A stretch of 64,000 bases of DNA from the NCBI GenBank assembly GCA_023078555.1, contig CM041197.1, forward strand, positions 7,906,842 through 7,970,841, in the 5' to 3' direction. Position 1 is the first letter of the stretch; each line of letters begins with the position of its first letter. This DNA is from Ulva prolifera (Eukaryota > Chlorophyta > Ulvophyceae > Ulvales > Ulvaceae). A program made the position numbers and the translations under genes. The notes under the pieces are model-generated. The model worked only from the letters and a program-made list of their open reading frames with translations. It was not told the origin of the DNA and did no database searches. Shown piece by piece: positions 11,446 through 23,100 of the stretch.

Positions 11446-11699
11446 ACAGTACTAGTCACACACGCAGCCACACTGCAACAGCGCACGCACACACACGCGC
11501 CTCACTCCGGCAGCATCGGCTCCTCCAAGCCCGCATCATACCGCAACCCCTGCTCATGTGACAGCACATGAGATCGACAGTATGCACTGTTGAGTGGTGA
11601 CTGGGTGGTGTCAGTGCGTCGCTAGGCTGTGTGGCTCGCAAAAGGCAATGCGATGTCATGATAACCTGTCACGGAGACAACACCGTGTTGAGTGACTGC

Positions 11700-12285
11700 A
11701 CCACATTACCAGAACCTCGCGGCTCATGGGGAACAACCCTGTTGGAGCAGCCTGTAATCACATAGTTCTCCGCATAATAAGTTGCATGTTACCATATCAT
11801 GCAGGTGTACACTCTGGTGCTGAACCGGGCAAGCATGTGCACAGCTGTCGCGCGAGGTCGTCTCAACATCTGTGCGCAGGGTGGACTGGATACATCCCTG
11901 CTGCCTGATGCATATTGCCTGGTCAGCTAATACCATACAGTAATGAAATTGATATTGATGGGTTAATCCACGCCACGCTCATGCAGCCACAATCCCTGGC
12001 ACGCGCCGACCCCGAGGACGCTGACTGGACAAGGCAAGCTCTACTGTCGCACAGAGCCGGTGAAGGCGAAGGATCTCAGGCTGTTGTCGGTGGCCAGTGC
12101 TAGCGATGCACGAAAGTACGTGCTGAAGCACAGAAAAAGTGTGACCTGGACCACTTGCGACCTCGAATCTTAAAGCACCGACACCGCCAGGGCCTGGGCG
12201 TCGGACGACTCCCACATGCCTGCATGCGTTTGCAATTGCTGGCCCCACACGTGCACCCTGAGCCCCGACGCCCACTAGTACTGTC
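11700..12285. other. 3' flank of copy 3, homologous to 3' flank of copy 5
   Basis: Aligns with 40060-40708 in the same position relative to the gene. Shared blocks include GATATTGATGGGT, CATGCAGCCACAA, CTGACTGGAC and CAAGCTCTACTG. Short plus-strand frames in both copies contain DWTRQALL, but the rest diverges with gaps, so a conserved protein is doubtful. It most likely contains the 3' untranslated region. Confidence 0.6.
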
Positions 12286-14448
12286 TCACCCATGTAGTGC
12301 CGGGGCAGCTGCAGCCACCGCTGCAGCCACCGCAAGGAGTGCCACAGCCGCACAGCCCGACGAAACTGCACCGGAGCGCTCCAGCTCATTAGAGGTCCAC
12401 GGTTCACTTCCGAGTGAAGGACTCGCGCCGCTTGACCCAGGCGTGCCGGGCTCAGGCGCCGGAACAGGGACATCCTGCCCAGGCCCATCTGGGCTGGGAG
12501 CCGCGGCTGGCGCTATGGATTCTGGATCTGCAGCTGTTGGTGGAGGCGCCGGCGTCTCACAGCCTGCCCCGTCGAAGCAGACCGGGTCTATATCTGCAAT
12601 GCCTGATTGAGGGCCACGGGCGAGGGAGGGCCCGAAGTCCAGCGTGTTGCGCACGGGGATCTTGTCATGGTATCCCTGGACCGCCGCCAGCGCCGGGGTT
12701 TTGGCAGCCAGGCACTCCGCCTGAAGCCACATGTATGTGTATGCATAAAGTTGATGGCAGCGGTTGGCAGTACACAGTACAGGTCGGGCACGGCCGCAAA
12801 TGAAGATTTGATCGGGGAGGCCAGCGGACGTTCTGCTACGTTGAGTGCTCAGCTTGGCGGCCACAAGACGGACTCGGCTAGATTGCGATGCCCTGACGGC
12901 CGTGTAGTACTTGCGTGACCGTGCCAATGAATGTATATAGCAAATAGGCTCTGCAATTTGAATCTCACACTGATGTAGTGATCAGAGGTGCTGCAATCTC
13001 ACTACGATCGAATCAGAATCATTATGCGAACATGCGGGGACATGCAGCTGATCGGGACAGCGCCTGCTGTGGTGACGTGACAGGCACCTTTGGGCATGGG
13101 TGGTCGCCGTAAGATGATGCAATTGCAGTAACCCAAGCGCTGTGTTGTAGCTCCAGAATCTGTCAAAGGCGGGCAGGGCACACGGCATCAGGCTAAGGCA
13201 GGCCGAAGAAGTGCCTAGCATGGAGAGAGCAGGACGCGAGGCAGCCTGTGCGGTAATCAGGTTCACGAGCGAGCAGCTGCAGGATTGAGTCGCGCGGTAG
13301 CGACTTTCACGGAGCCCAGTGCCGCAGGGCCTCCAGCGGCGGCAGCGGGAGCAGCATGGCGCACCTCTTCAGTTAGGCCGGTGCACGCGATGTGGATTGC
13401 TTCCACGGTGTTGGCGATGTTGGCGAGGTTGGCGACGTCTGAGATGTTGAACATGCGGGCGTAGGCGGTCGCGCACATTGGGGACGTGATCATGTAGTGC
13501 CCAAGAACGGTGAAGCAGTTGGGCACCTGGCCAAACGGCGGATTGCAGGCTTGTGTAACAGCAGGGTAGTCCCTGCACCCGCGGAAATGTGGCTGGCGAC
13601 GTGTGCACACCACAATTGTTGTGCAGATCATTTGCACGCTGTAGTGCCGGGTAAATAGTGAGCACATTGTGATACCGAAACCATCCTGAAGCGGTGGTCG
13701 TTTTTGTGTTTGTTTGGGTGTTTCATTGTGGTCCAAACCCGGTGTGGGCGGCTACGGCGCTGATGTCGCCACTCGCACCCGCACATAAGCGATTGTGCAA
13801 GCTCACTTTACAGGCTATACGATCATTGTAGCTCTGGCATTCTCAGAGATACAGTCACATTACAGTTTGACTGTACAGATCTCTTAGAACCCCGGAGCTG
13901 CCGGTCCGTACATGGTGCACTTCAATAGAAAACGCTTTTCGAGGACACGTACAGCTCTAATGCTCGCACAGCGATGGAGAGGGCTGCAGATCTGAAATAC
14001 TAGTGAGAAGCTCATCAGATACACTCTGCGCTAATGTCGTGTCAGATCTCACACCTGGCCGCGGCGCTCAAGGCTCCAAAGTTGTCCACACACTGCAGGA
14101 TCCGGCCTCCACTTTGACCGTCAAGCTTTGCTAATTCCGCCTCGTCCACCCAGTTCAGCAACAGGAGGGCCTCTGTTCGTTGCACAACTTCGTCCATGCA
14201 GTTCATTGAGATGAACTCTATGGCTTTGTCGGGGTCCTCCACCATCGTCACAAGGTACTGATACCTGTTGGGGCTTTCGAGGATGAATTGCCAGGTCTGC
14301 AGGTCGGCGGGGATCTCCTCGCCTGCAATCACAGCAGCCGCTGGCGCAAGACCCGTGCAAGAGCCCATATGTGGAGAGAAGCATAGTTTTGATTGGGACT
14401 GTTATCTGGATACGTCTGACCTGGCATTGCTGCCCATATGCGTGAAGA

Positions 14449-14485
<37 letters not shown>

Positions 14486-15457
14486 CCAGTCACTGTGGCT
14501 AAGAACCTCATCCAGGTACAGTCACTCTGGCTACTCTCGTGCGTCGTGTGGGGTGCGTTTCCTGCTCAGAGGCGCCCTCTCGTGCAGGTAATTATAACAA
14601 GAGCATGGATCGGAGCAGACTTCCAGCAACAAATTTGTTGCTTTAAAGGCGGCCTTGGTCAATTCGTCCGGATACGAGATGACCGACCTGCTAGTACGAT
14701 GCAAATCGCCACGGGCCTCGCACGGGTGAGCAAGTCAGTGTATCCGTGTGGCAGACTGGTGCCGCGCTGAGCACAGTCCTTGTCACTCGGGTCCTCCGCG
14801 GTACGCATGTGCTGGTACAAGCTTAAGGTACGGTCTGAGAGCAATCGGTCTCTCCACTTCCGCTGTCTGAGATGTGGCAGTTGTTTGCTCGTGTACGTAC
14901 ACAATCCGCACAACATCAATCAAGGGAGATGTGCAACTTCAGGTGGCCGCAAGGTCAGGTGCATTGAACCTGTTTGAAGTGGGGCGTACAGTGTATTTCC
15001 AGGGGTAGTTCGACAGCTGCGTACCGTTCGCATCCAGCTCAAACACTTGCCGCCAAGTGGCCGCAAGATCTCGCAACAGGGTCGCTGCGTCGTCAACGTC
15101 CTCTGCAAGTGGGCATGCCTGCAACACGAGCCCAAGGTCAGCCAGGTTCAACATCTGAAGCTCTGCGGCATGACCGCGTCAGTGTGTACGTACGTATGCC
15201 TTGAGATGCATATCCTACATGCCGCTTTCAAAGTTAAGTTAAACACAAATTTGTGGTCAATATTCCTGGAGTCGCCTGGAGTCGCAAAGTCGATACGATG
15301 TGCGATGCCTGCAAGCCTACTAGTATTAGTTATCCGGCAACTCACAACCCCAAACGGCGGACGGCGCATGCACAGCTTTCTTCACAGACTTCATGGCCAC
15401 AGGCGACCGAGGCATCATCGCCTGCGCTACGCATGACAAAATCATCATGTCCATCAT

Positions 15458-15491
<34 letters not shown>

Positions 15492-17779
15492 CGGGGGGGG
15501 GGGGGGATGAACCAATGCGATCTCAACCGAACATTCATTCCGCACGGTGATGGGCCATGGTGCTGTGCCAGGCTGCCTGTGCTGTCCTCTCACCGCAAAG
15601 TTAACAGCTGCAGCTGATGCATGTCGGCGTTGTCAGGCAGCATGTCAGGAGATCGTGCAGCGAAGGGCCTTACATTTGAAGGCAGGTCCTCCCCGGCCCC
15701 GGGGAGCCCGGACGTGTCCATGGGGGCATCAGCTATGAGGTCGAGGATGCGGCGGTGCTGGGTGTCCGCGCCGCCGCCGCCGCCGCCGCCGCCGGCAGCG
15801 TCTTCGCGCACATACCTCTGCATCACCTCTGCCTGGTCCTGGGAGATCGGTCGTTGCCGGATCCGGAGAGCGTCACCGAGCTCCTGCATGCATGCATGCT
15901 CACTGTGCCGACCCACACACTCTGGTCCCGGCGGCCGTTGTTCATGAGCAGACAACTTCTCTCACTTGCAAGGATGTGGCCAGGTATCGATGTCACTGCA
16001 CGAGGCGTTGTGCTGTCGTCGACGATCGTATGGGCCGGGGCACGCTGAGCGCCTGGAGTACCTGCAATCTGACTGCTGTGCTGTCCGCAAGGGCAGCACC
16101 CCACCAGTGCGAGCAGACGTCCCGGCCCTGATGAACAGAGCAACCCCGCTGTGAGCGGCGGCACGTGTCACAAATGTACATATACACTGGCTACCATGGC
16201 CACCTGCAGCGGCACTTTGCCTTGCATCATGCTCAGGGCCGGTGCTCAGGGCCGGCATCTCGGAATCAGGCCTATGTATTCATGAATACTGGTCTGATCA
16301 GAATAAGTTTATGTGACCTCTCCTGAAGACCCAACATTGCTTGCATTGTAAGTACTCGGTTTATGTGAACTCTCCTGAAGACCCAACATTGCTGCCCACC
16401 AGCTCACACTGTAGGGGCAGGAACGGCTGGACATCGATACATGCACCTCGCAATTGCAGCGGTCCGGGACGTACGCTCGTCGCTTGAAGCCTGCGGCGGC
16501 CATCGCCTTTGCTGATTGACACCACCAAGTTCAGGAACCTTGCCAAACTCGGGCAGGTCTCGTACGAGTCTGGGCCCATCGCTCGGTCCCGCAGAACGTT
16601 CCAGCTCCACACGAGGCGCTCGTTCACCGTGCACTTCTCAGCACATCCGCCCACTGGGCATTCGCCCGTCCACAGGCAAGCCTGCATGCCGAAGAGATTT
16701 GGTGTGTGTGCGTGTGTACGTGTGTGCGTGTGTGCGTGTGTGTGGGGGGGGGGGCGAAAATGTCCTGTTACGATCAGCTCACCTGTGGCCACTTCTCGCG
16801 CTGTCAAAGCGCTCATGCCATGTCCACGGCGACGCCGTGTGACATGAGGTTGACACGGCAACAGGCTTGCTGTTCTTGGCCACGGGTACGACTTTGAGTT
16901 GCAAAATATGTTCATTCGCCCTGATATGGAACAATGGTACTCGGCGCAGTGCATGCACATGTGAAGAGCCTCCGACACGTGTCATCCACAAAAAAATACA
17001 GGACCGTGAAGACCCGGATAACCGCGGCCGCGGTCATATATGGTCGGGAACAGACACCCACAACAACTGACAATCTTGTCCGAATCGACAGCGCGCGTTT
17101 GCGAGGATCCCCCTCACTCTGTGCAAAAAAAAGTGCACGTACACGACACCGGTGTCTTGGTACCACGACCAGATTGAACATTTTCAGACAGAGCGGATAC
17201 TCCGATGTGAAAATCAGAGAGGCCCCGACAGCCCGGGGACAAAGCAATCATTCTGTACACCACTGTCCACACACCTGCCGCGGCGGCCGCGTACGAGGCG
17301 TGCACATGCTGCAGGTGTTCACTTGCGTTGCACCCTGGCAGCTTCACATCGATGCTGCTGTAGCTACTGTGAATGGCACGCGTACCACTGCGCCGCGTCG
17401 GGAAGGTCACGAGCAGCACCGAGCCGAGCAGTGGGCCTACGGCGTAAACAGCGTTGACATCAGCAGTTCAGTGACGTCTTCGTGGCAAGCAGCAGCTGCT
17501 GACGCCGGCCGCCTGGTCCGATGGGCTTGGTGGTTTACCCAGCTTGCGATCGGCGGGATACAGTCGATCCCGACATTCGCGCAGCGCACCAGCAGAGCGG
17601 AGGCAGTGATTGTCAGAATTTGTGTGCTGGTCAAAGGAGTGGTGGCGCACAGACGTCTCGGAGCTTTCCGGGCGGCAGTAACTGGAGGTAAAGACAGGCT
17701 CCTCATCGGCTGCAGCAAGGTACGCCCGCAGGACACACGCCACCACCATCCCAAAAACATACTTCATAATGAGCATCAT
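12286..17779 (-). CDS. Surface-protein family copy 3 (complete, 7 exons)
   Basis: Predicted 516-residue secreted protein. Exons in coding order: 17651-17779, 16475-16681, 15674-15883, 15025-15118, 14055-14322, 13365-13572, 12286-12720, totalling 1,551 bp and ending at the stop. The signal peptide contains GMVVACVLRAYLAAAD. Exon 2 starts ACLWTGECPVGGC and ends GRRRLQATS. Exon 3 contains a Gly8 run from a GGC microsatellite and ends EDLPSN. Exon 5 contains NRYQYLVTM and LQCVDNFGALS. Exon 6 contains FNISDVANLANI. The tail is Pro/Ala-rich and ends AAVAAAAPALHG after a small-residue stretch, resembling a GPI signal. All splice sites are GT-AG. Introns 3 and 4 hold long G/C homopolymers flanking exon 4. 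Function unknown; closest to copy 5 in length and flanks. Confidence 0.88.
14451..14484. repeat. Poly-C tract (34 nt), intron 4 of copy 3
   Basis: Thirty-four consecutive C on the plus strand, i.e. a G-tract in the sense (minus) pre-mRNA. It lies between exon 5 (up to 14322) and exon 4 (from 15025). Length may be unreliable in sequencing. Confidence 0.9.
15458..15506. repeat. Poly-G tract (49 nt), intron 3 of copy 3
   Basis: Forty-nine bases, all G except one C at 15492, on the plus strand. In the sense pre-mRNA this is a C-tract between exon 3 and exon 4, complementary to the G-tract in intron 4. Confidence 0.9.
15771..15796. repeat. In-frame GGC microsatellite in exon 3 of copy 3
   Basis: A GCC run on the plus strand encodes eight glycines on the minus strand within exon 3. 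Copies 2, 4 and 5 have mixed Gly/Ser/Ala codons at the same place, so the run appears to be a copy-3 expansion in a low-complexity linker. Confidence 0.8.
16308..16395 (+). repeat. Direct repeat pair
   Basis: TTTATGTGACCTCTCCTGAA at 16308 and TTTATGTGAACTCTCCTGAA at 16361, both followed by GACCCAACATTGCT. The period is 53 bp. It lies in intron 2 of copy 3. Confidence 0.8.
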
Positions 17780-17923
17780 CAGTATAGACGCTCAGCGCAG
17801 CCTGTCCGCTACCCTCGCGACGCCGCGATGTGCTTCAGTCTGTGTCGCTGCCCAGTGCTCGTGTCGCTCAAGCCGAACAGGCACTGCAGGCGCCACGGGA
17901 CAAAAGCGGAAGCAGTTTCATGA
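16934..17923 (+). other. 329-codon open frame antisense to copy 3
   Basis: Uninterrupted 990-bp plus-strand frame running across intron 1 and exon 1 of copy 3 on the opposite strand. It contains repeat R2 sequence. No domain, signal peptide or membrane segment is recognisable, and composition is mixed. It could be an antisense gene, but overlap with a repeat and a real exon argues against it. The corresponding antisense regions of copies 2 and 5 do not retain the frame at similar length. Confidence 0.2.
17043..17095 (+). repeat. R2 dispersed repeat
   Basis: GGGAACAGACACCCACAACA followed by AATCTTGTCCGAATCGACAG. It aligns with 25308-25345 and 24970-25022. Intron 1 of copy 3. Confidence 0.5.
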
Positions 17924-18405
17924 ATTGAGATAATTGCGACTTCGTGAAGCCAGCTTCAGTGAAGTAGACGTCGCCACCGAGCACGAGATCGTTGCGGGTC
18001 GACGTCGGGGGATATCCGTCGATGACCGTCGAAGCTTGACCAGCTGCATGCACATGCTATAGCACGCGTTGCAATGTTGTGTGTCGGGAGGTAGGAACTA
18101 TAGGTCAGCCGACAGTCCGGAGGAGCATGCCGCCATGCATGGACACATGCATGGACATCCCATGCAGGACATCCCACACGGGACCGACCTGCACGTCAGG
18201 CCCCCGGCCTTTCGCGTCAATATGTAGTGTGCTATGGCCGCTAACCTAAATTCAGCGCGTTGCCACGTCAAGCTTTTGGCGTAGCGAAGCTTCGCGAAGG
18301 TTCCTTGATTCACACCTCCAGGGCCACACCTCCAGGTCACCTCCAGGTCACCTGGGCCTATATGCACACGGTGTTCTGCTGACTGATACACCAGCATGCG
18401 GCCGA
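17868..18405. other. 5' flank of copy 3, homologous to 5' flank of copy 5
   Basis: Aligns with 46290-46735. Shared blocks include CAGCTGCATGCACATG, GACCTGCACGTCAGGC (GAACTGCACGTCAGGC in copy 5) and CAGCGCGTTGCCA, with similar order and spacing. Open frames in the two copies do not match because of indels, so conservation more likely reflects shared ancestry and promoter sequence than a protein. Confidence 0.55.
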
Positions 18406-18543
18406 GTGGGCGCGCTGGGGTCTTCTTAAGAAGAATTAATTATCCAACAGAACATGCGCAAACCGGGAAATACGAATTTGCTTCTGCGGAGCTTAGTGCC
18501 TTTGTCAGGCAGTCGCTTGCTCTGCAGGAGATGCTTGCTGTGG

Positions 18544-19395
18544 CTAGGGTGCATTGTACTGGGTTGGAACAGGTGTGCCTGTACTTGATCTCACGTTGAT
18601 TGATCCTCGTTTTGCAGTGTCAGCTGCCTCTGTCTTGATTACACGACCAATCCAGGCAAGGCAGTCTTGACGGGACTTGCGCTCCCATGCGGTGACCTCT
18701 CGCCGCTCACAGGCCATCCGGCCTGAGCGGAGAGCCGCCCGCGGCGTCCTTGCCTGTCCCTTGCTGACCGCGCGTCGGCTGTGGCTTGGGCGATTTGTTG
18801 TCGAGCGCGCGCGCGCCGCCTCATCCTCGTGTCTCCGCGCCCTGCCACATCCCATATGCATGGCTGCTGGGCCTTGGACGTGTTCTGTCCTGAGCGGGTC
18901 CGCGGATGACGGCGCTGCCATGTTGCTCCGCCGCTCGGGGCTGATCTGTCCGGGTGCAGGACTGCAGCGGGGGGGCGGCTGCGGTTGAGGGATTGGGTTG
19001 GGGTCTGCCAGTGGGGGCTGGGGGGGGGGTCCCCCCGGCGGCTTGCGCATTGGGCCGGCCATGCCGCCAGCTTTGGCCGCCTCGACCGCCCGGATGGCGG
19101 GGTCGTATCGCGTGCGGGCGCGGAGGTGTGTGTGTTTGGGGGTTGAGCGGGGCAGGTGTGTGGGTGCGTGTTCAGTGGGTTCCTGTCTGGCTGAGGCGGG
19201 GTGCTGTGTGCGGGCGCTACTTGCTGTGACTCGGCCCTGAGTTTGCACGGACTCGAAGAGGCTGTTGCTCTCTTGATGTGTGTGCTTTGGGTTGTTCGTG
19301 CGCTTCCTCGCTGTCCTGGCGGTGCTACCGGCCCCTATGCCGGCTTTGTCTTTGTAACACAACCTATCCGCTCCGGAGAACGTGCATGATTGCAA
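18544..19395 (-). other. 283-codon open frame starting in R1, TE-like
   Basis: Minus-strand frame whose first ~30 codons are translated R1 repeat. A Pro-rich stretch (around codons 115-150) and an Arg/Ser-rich basic stretch follow. This layout recalls a transposon gag-like or ORF1 remnant, but no catalytic domain or zinc knuckle is visible. I would not call it a gene. Confidence 0.2.
19280..19362 (-). repeat. R1 dispersed repeat
   Basis: Minus copy ending GGCTTTGTCTTTGTAACACA on the plus strand, with the GCGGTGCTACCGGCCCCT core. Confidence 0.55.
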
Positions 19396-20104
19396 TCATG
19401 GCATGCCATGCATGCAAGAGCTTGTGGAGTTCAAAACCTGAGAGCGTCTTCGGACGGTCGGTCGCACACAGGTCCGCTGCGCACGCATATATAGTTGTAT
19501 GTACAACTCATTCTTTCTGATGCTGCTGGCTAATATAGCGTGATGCTGATGCAGGTGAATGCACACATCGATGTGTGTGATGCACGTCCCGTGCGTTATT
19601 GTTTCTGCAGGCGTCCATGCGGGATGCAGGCACCTTTCTATGACAGCATTGCAGTACGCACATGCACGGTAGTTCGTTGAAAGCCTTGGCGTGGCTCGCA
19701 GGCAACATGGGCCTGTAACACGTGCACTGTCCGCCTGCTCCAGACTACAAACATTCCCCCTGAGCATGACATGCTAACGTTGGGCACCAAAGTCATTCTT
19801 GGCATTGCTACAGCAACTACTGAAGTGATCATCATGATGTCAGGCCGGTGGAGCAACATTTAGGTGAGAACCTGCCACTGGGCGCTGTACACATCTGCAT
19901 CAGGGAATGGCTATCATGGACGGACTTGCAGCTGCAGAAGATTCTAGTTCTCGTACACCCTGTGAGCTCGCGCGCGCGGTGGTGATTGCTCGGCCCCCGG
20001 CCTGCGCACATGCTGCTACCGCGGCAGACGGCCTTGGGGCACGGCTCGAGTCGTGTCCGTGTGTAGCACCACGTGTGTGCTTGCTCTGTGAGGGCTGCAA
20101 AGTC
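19396..20104. other. Spacer 3' of copy 4, nothing recognised
   Basis: About 700 bp between R1 and the stop codon of copy 4. Only short overlapping frames up to 123 codons (19396-19767 minus), without recognisable content. It should include the 3' untranslated region of copy 4. Confidence 0.5.
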
Positions 20105-23100
20105 TCACCCGAGCAGCGCCGGGGCGAGCGCGGCCACAGCAGTGGCTGCGACTAGGCAGAATGCCACCCGGCCAACGCCTGCTGGCCCTGAGGGCTCTGC
20201 GCTGGACGACTCGAGACCTGCAGCGGTCAGTGGGACGACGGGGGGGGACACAGGACTACTCGGAGGAACTGGGAATGTCACAGGTGGTGGTGCAGCAGAT
20301 GTACCAGGAAAGCCACCAGGTGGCGCCACTCCGGGTCCTGTGGCTTGAATTTCTGCCTGGTCGACAGGTGTTTGGGTACCTGGCGGTGGTGCCGGGGGCT
20401 CCGGGCACGGATCGCCGTCAAGGCATACAACAATATCTGGAGCAATTGCTTCCTGGTCGATGGTGAGGGTCGGGCTGAGATCTAGGGCGTTGCGGACGGG
20501 GATGTTATCGTGGTAGCGCTCGATGTCCGACAGCGCCGGGGTCTTGGCATCCAAGCACTTCGCCTGTAGACACGGCGTACTGTCTCGATACTGCTGACTG
20601 ACACGGCTTTTGCGCACACTTGTGGGCTTCATGCGGACCTCGTATGAAAGCCCACGTTGTGTCGTCTAGCAGGCTGTCACGGCCGCAACACAGGAATCAG
20701 ACCGGTTTATTCGTCATTTTTCTGTGTGGTCAGGCCTGCCGACACTCGTGGACACTGCAGCATGCACAGCCTGAGGGCTGAGCAGGTATGATTGTGAGAG
20801 CGGGGCTGCCTGTGGAAGGATCAATACCAGTTCGCTTCATGTGCCAAATTCCCGGATGGTGTGCCATCTGCAAGGATCAATGCCATCGATGCCGTGCGCA
20901 GACTCATCACGACGTGTGTGCCTGATACAGGTGGCCCCGCGCAGTCGAGTGTACGCATGCATGCAGGCACACATGACGTGGTGCATATGCATGTGCGCAA
21001 AAAGTGCCAGAATGCAGCGGGGCCAAGCATGTATGGCTCTCCATGCGGGTGGGCTGTACATATAGATAAATATCACGCAGTCCATCTGATGCATCCGGAA
21101 TTTCACCAACCACATCTGGCTTGGCATCTGGGACTATGGTCATTAGTGCCAAGCTGATTCCTGAGGTGTTGCCATTGGAATAACGCATGCGTGCATATCA
21201 TGCTGTGGGCCCGATGTCACGGTGGACTGTTCACGGGCATGGCCCAAGCAGCCGCGGCGACAAGCACCCATTTGTCAACTCTCTAGATTTGGGACACGTT
21301 TTAAAAAAAATTGCCACAGCTGTACCACACGCGGATGATCTTGGGCGCACCTCTGTTGTGACGCCGTTGCAGGCGGTGTGAATCGCATCCACGGTGTTGG
21401 CAATGTTGACGAGGCTGGCCACGTCCGTGACGTTGAACATGCGGGCGTAAGCTAGGGCACAATCCTCGGAGGTGATAAGGAAGAATCCGAGCGAGAAGCA
21501 GTTGGGGACTTGCCCAAATGGTGGGTCGCAGGTTTGCACGACAGATATCATGTTCCTGCACGCGCTTTCACCCCTGACAAAGCAGAGACATAATCATCGA
21601 CGCAGCTGTACTCTAGAGTACAGAAATGAGTCGGTGCTGTGCATGAGCACCAGGCATGCAGGGCGCATGAGGTGTGATGCGGGAGGTCGACATTGCATCT
21701 CAACTGATAGCGCCTGTGATGGCCTGCCGCGCTGTGGTGCACCCACTTCCCCTGGCAAGACAGCACAAGCATGCTATCGGTAGATGCGGGCGTACTACTA
21801 AACATGCACAATGGCCGCCTGTGGGATGCAATACCTTGTTGCCTCGCTCAAGGCGCCAAAGTTGTCCACACACTGCACCATCCGCAAGTCGCCATCGAGA
21901 CGGTCATAATCGTCAGATTCAAGAAAAAAGGCCAACAACACGGCCTCTGTGTCCTGCAAGATCTCCTGTGTGCACTTCGTCGCGATGTACTCTGCAGCTG
22001 CGTCGGGATCCTCGAACATCCTCACGAGGAACTGGTACCTGTTGGGCTCTTGAACGATGCCTGCCCAGTTCTGCAGGTCGGCGGGTACTTCCTCACCTGC
22101 AGCTTTGAGTGAGTCACGAACCTCAGCTGGCACATTACACGCGACAAGTCCAGAGTTACGGAAGATCCGCATTCTGGTGCATGCATGGGCGCACGGCGGC
22201 GCGTGCATATATAGCCTCAACCGTCCTCGGTACTGTACCTGCCTTACTGAGTAGTACAGAGGCAACCTCGCCTGTACATGTGTTCTTGTCTCACAGTGTT
22301 GTACATGTAAAGTAAAGTGAAGTAAACCTGAATTTACTGAACAGTATCCTATTGGACATGTCCGCATAAACACACATATCGCCATTGGCGTTTCAAACAG
22401 GCGCTGCAAATAGCACACCAGCCCAGCCCGGGGGCGACTGGCAGGCCTTCAAGTTGTTTGCTTAGCGCTCTAGTGACCTTGCGTATGGCGCGTCGACAGT
22501 GCACTTCACCACTCTAGATCTGTGTGCTGCGCCGCAGGTATCGTGCAGCAGTGCATGGTCACCATGCACCACTCGGGCAGCGATGCCCTATGTATAAATA
22601 AGTTTTGCTGCCAGCCCAGACGATGGAGCTCCTGTTTGCGGTGCAGTGTCACCCACGTGCGCGTGTCCTGTGGCAGGACATGCCCGAGAGAACTCAGGCT
22701 GGTGCCCATCAGGAGACTCGGCGCATGTGTGTGCTTAGCTGTACGGCCTCAATAACCAATCACATGGCTGCATGCTTAACTTGAAGAGGGGCATCCCCGA
22801 TGCAGTTACCATGCGTCCGCCTGTCTCTGGAGACTGCTTGCGCCAGCGGCTTCACTCCAGCTGGCAGCAGCCACACATGGGCAGCTGCATGTGTGTGTTA
22901 CAAGCTTAAAGACAAAGGCAGCAAGGCGGGCAGCACACATGGGCAGCTGCATGTACACTGTGGTGACCAACACTGCTGGCCTAGGGGTACATCTATGTAG
23001 ATCTACAGACGAGGCACGCCGTGGGCACACCTCTTGCATCACTCTCGAACACCTGCCGCCACGTCGACGCAAAGATCTGCATCGCGTCCTTCGCCTCCTC

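Noticed and set aside
16706..16753. GT-repeat and G10 tract in intron 1 of copy 3 as a regulatory element
   Set aside because: Simple-sequence DNA close to the exon 2 acceptor; nothing beyond low complexity supports a specific role.
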